A stretch of 55,879 nt of DNA from Triparma columacea (Eukaryota; Sar; Bolidophyceae; Parmales; Triparmaceae): NCBI GenBank assembly GCA_030267965.1, contig BRYA01000146.1, positions 31,684 to 87,562 of the forward strand. Reading direction: 5' to 3'. Position 1 is the stretch's first letter, and each line of letters begins with the position of its first letter. The translations under genes and the position numbers were made by a program. The notes beneath the pieces are model-generated. The model did no database searches and was not told where the DNA came from. It saw nothing but the letters and a program-made list of their open reading frames with translations. Shown one piece after another: positions 53,801 through 55,879 of this stretch.

Positions 53801-55153
53801 ATTCAACTGTTGGCTGTTTTGTTGCAGAACAGGAAGTTGGGGACGTTGAGAGTGCTAAGGGAGTGGTTTCCTATTTTGATTGGCTTTAAACCTGCTGTTG
53901 ATGCTTACAGGGTAGCAAAGGGAGAAAAGCAAGAGGCAGGGCAAGCACTTGATGCTCTGACAGAGTTAACTGTCATGAAAGTTGCGGAAATGTTTGCAGA
54001 AGCCATACCTGGAGTGATTATCCAACTTATGGCTATTGCAACAAATGATGGAGATGTTGTGGATGCAGCTTGGGTCTCACTTTCAGTTTCAGCATTGACA
54101 ACAGGCTTCGCATCTGCAACTATAAGTTATGACTTTGACACTGACCCAGTGAAGAGAGAGCAAGTGCCTGACTTCTATGGGTATGTGCCTGCAAATCCAA
54201 CCAAAAGATCAATCATATTTGTGTCAATGATGCTCTTTAGCGCATGTATGCTTATGACAAGGAGCATGACAATAGTTGTGTTAGGGCTACTTGGTGGTAA
54301 ATGGGCATCTTTGTATATTGGTGCTGATCTTGGTCTGTATTTGTTGGTGAAGGTCCTAAAAGGAGACTTTTGGTATTGGATGCCTGTTGGTGGCAATGCA
54401 GAAATAGTGAGTAGTATTGTCAATAGAGTGTTGGTGAAAGTTGTGTCAGACTTTACATCAATTGTGCACTTTAGGCATCCTTATGAGGTTGGAGGGATGT
54501 ATTGGATGTTTGGATTTGTTTTGACTATGGGAAGTCTTCCAGTAGTTATAACTCTTGCTGAAAGGGGAGATGTTTCAGACAACGTGCTTACATTTGCATG
54601 GAAAGTAGTAGGAATCTTTATACCATTCACAATTGTATCTTTTGCTCTATTTCTCTTTAGTCTGGAGAGGAAATACTTGAGCACCTTCTACAGCTTTGAA
54701 AGGGGTAAGGACTTGACAGTGAAGGGATTTAGAGACGAAAAAGACGACGCGAAAAAAGGGTATGCAGTGTTTACAAATTCAAAGAAACACTGGAGATCGA
54801 TTGAAGACGAAGTTAAAAATTGGGTAAAGGCTAACTGGGATCGATGGGAAGAGGAGAAGCCAGAGTGGTTGGAAGAAGCAATGAGAGCTAGAGTGCCAGT
54901 TGAATACATTCCAGAATCTGGAGATGCTAGAAGGAGAGAGAGTGTCAGGAGAGCAAGTGTTGATGCTGAATCTGAGGGTGGTTTAGCAGGTGCTTTGAGA
55001 GCAAGCATTAGGAGAGCAAGTGTTGGTAGCGCTGTTGGTGGTGATATTATAAAGGTTTATGCTACTCCCCCTACCCCAGTAGTGCCAGTTGGAAGTAGGA
55101 AATATAAAGTTGGCAGAGTTGTGCCGATAAGAGATAGGATGGGGAGTAGCTAA
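44812..55153 (+). CDS. Giant START-repeat plus duplicated XK-related-like membrane protein, about 2822 aa
   Basis: Exons 44812..44926, 45121..45291, 45433..45606, 45772..45942, 46110..46219, 46554..46731, 46868..46900, 47360..47392, 47528..47560, 47703..55153; nearly all junctions are phase 1. The N-terminal 340 residues are polar, made of short repeated exons ending AEGVERG or D-A-R-R-G. Exon 10 has three or four START-like lipid-binding segments (nt about 48900-49440, 49680-50300, 50440-50990, and a partial one to 51420), then two copies of a helical domain plus a membrane module of about eight passes (51860-52930 and 53650-54710). The module has the DLxTDVYV start and the EAIPGVIIQL block of XK-related scramblase-like proteins. 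Each copy ends with an RRRESVRRASV tail. The start codon is uncertain (44725 also fits). Confidence 0.82.
46391..46392 (+). other. Candidate recursive splice site (CAG|GTGAG) in the giant gene
   Basis: Within intron 46220..46553 a pyrimidine-rich CTTGTCACAG is joined directly to GTGAGAAAG, a perfect acceptor-donor pair with no exon between. It suggests two introns that were once separated by an exon. Confidence 0.45.
46769..47500. repeat. Tandem duplication of a mini-exon and its introns (two copies of about 230 bp)
   Basis: Copy 1 is about 46769-47006 and copy 2 about 47271-47500. Shared strings include CTTGATAT[TC]CTACA, GTTGACTAACATAACAAACA, the 33-nt exon and the following GTGAGTTGTGCGTTGAGAG. 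They flank the 24-bp minisatellite. Confidence 0.85.
47110..47272. repeat. 24-bp GC-rich minisatellite, about 6.8 copies, inside an intron
   Basis: Unit GGCGACCGCATGGGTTCTGT-type, 24 bp, with variants GGCGCTTCTGC and TCTGTCTCC. It lies within intron 46901..47359. On the minus strand it reads as 8-residue HAVAGDRT repeats, which explains a 240-codon false frame there. Confidence 0.85.
51880..54710 (+). repeat. Direct duplication of the membrane module inside exon 10 (offset 1788 nt)
   Basis: Copies at about 51880-52930 and 53668-54710. One shared block of about 118 bp is identical (52301-52418 and 54089-54206), and others around 52470-52560 and 54260-54350 differ by few bases. The offset is 596 codons, so the frame is kept. 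Confidence 0.9.
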
Positions 55154-55472
55154 TAGGGCAGCGACATTTGTAAGAGAAATTGATTTGATTTGATATATTG
55201 ACTATTTTTAAAGTGTTTTAAGAATAGTAGACGTATTGTAGGAGTGTTAAAGTAATTTGTGAGTATTAAGGAAGTGTAGTAGATGTGTATGGAGTTTTGA
55301 AGAGTTGTGGAAGTGTTATAGTGGTTTGTGAGTAGAATGGAAGTGGAATGAATGTGTATTGAGATGAATAAAAGTAGTGTTAGTGTAGTTTTGGAGAGGA
55401 GAGAGGAGAGTTAAGGGTTGAGAAGAGGGGAGTGGAGAGTATAGAGGGAAATGCATTATGTGGTGTGTAAAG

Positions 55473-55603
55473 GTGGGTTAAGTGGGTGAAATGGGTGAAG
55501 TGGGTAAAATGGGTAAGTTGGGTAAAATGAGTAAAGTGGGTTAAGAAGTTAAGGTGGGTAAAGTAGGTAAAGTGGGTAAAGTAGGTAAAGTAGGTAAAGT
55601 GGA
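55473..55603. repeat. Degenerate 9-bp minisatellite (GTGGGTAAA/GTAGGTAAA)
   Basis: About 14 imperfect copies of a 9-10 bp unit. It resembles telomere-like sequence only loosely and has no TTAGGG-type regularity. Confidence 0.75.
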
Positions 55604-55800
55604 AGAAGTTGAGAGGAGGGTATAAGGAATAGTGGGATGTGGGTTGGGGAGTATGTAATTGTGTGAGTGTATTAGAGAAGTTGATAGGAAAGAGTAAAGG
55701 AGAGGAGGGAATATGGTAAAGTGGTGTATGAGTGGGTGAATGTGTGATTATGTGAGTGTATTAGAGGAGTTGATAGAGGAGAGTAGAGGAGAGAAGAGTA

Positions 55801-55850
55801 TAAAGTAAAGTAAAGTAAAGTAAAGTAAAGTAAAGTAAAGTAAAGTAAAG
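55801..55850. repeat. (TAAAG)10 microsatellite
   Basis: Ten perfect copies of TAAAG near the right end of the window. Confidence 0.97.
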
Positions 55851-55879
55851 GTCTCTAGTTTACGCTCTAGGCATCTAGC

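Larger units (their letters stand above)
55154..55879. other. 3' flank of the giant gene: purine/T-rich low-complexity sequence
   Basis: 726 bp with very few C bases on the plus strand, made of GTG/GAAG/GTAAAG-type short repeats. No gene was seen. It probably contains the poly(A) signal, but no unique site stands out. Confidence 0.7.

Noticed and set aside
55473..55850. Telomere or centromere repeat
   Set aside because: The units are short, degenerate and mixed (GTGGGTAAA, TAAAG), lack a telomeric motif and run for under 400 bp.

Overview
The window is nuclear DNA from a small-genome eukaryote, most likely a single-celled alga of the stramenopile line; a bolidophyte or close relative is my guess, not something the sequence proves. 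Evidence: short spliceosomal introns (mostly 70-200 bp) with GTGAG/GTAAG donors and CAG acceptors, GC-rich intergenic spacers often under 50 bp between convergent genes, and gene families typical of algae (stand-alone MEKHLA protein, hexose-6-phosphate epimerase, arsenite methyltransferase, giant START/multi-pass membrane proteins). No tRNA, rRNA, CRISPR or viral gene was recognised.

I support 18 protein genes. Nearly every neighbour changes strand, so promoters are shared divergent spacers and 3' ends nearly touch. Left to right: the 3' end of a large bridge-like lipid-transfer-type protein (+); an unknown small protein (-); an RCC1-repeat protein (+); a secreted MEKHLA protein (-); arsenite methyltransferase (-); a PI 3-kinase with cyclic-nucleotide-binding and GAF domains (+); an SFI1-like coiled-coil protein (-); glucose-6-phosphate 1-epimerase (+); a secreted alpha/beta hydrolase (-); an Smr-domain protein (+); a DEAD-box-type helicase (-); a TPR-like protein (+); a class I cyclic nucleotide phosphodiesterase (+); a PRA1 protein (-); a secreted prolyl oligopeptidase (+); a 10-exon PCIF1-type cap methyltransferase with SUMO-like, DCD, OB and U-box parts (-); a nardilysin-type M16 peptidase (+); and a giant START plus XK-related-like protein (+).

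The most unusual content is in domain fusions and in gene structure. The PI 3-kinase carries sensor domains in place of the usual Ras- and adaptor-binding ends. The PCIF1 gene joins RNA cap methylation to ubiquitin-type domains. The M16 gene has an 11-nt microexon that encodes the third zinc ligand. The giant gene begins with a series of decaying duplicated exons, including three 33-nt exons, and contains a duplicated membrane module. Introns in several genes have complementary ends and may be introner-derived. A 320-bp foldback element lies between PRA1 and the prolyl oligopeptidase.

Functional themes: lipid handling and lipid signalling (lipid-transfer-type protein, PI3K, PRA1, START/XKR), cyclic-nucleotide signalling (cNMP/GAF-PI3K, phosphodiesterase, repeated RRxS sites) and RNA processing (helicase, Smr, cap methyltransferase). 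All exon limits below were derived by hand from splice signals and reading-frame phase; none is supported by transcripts.
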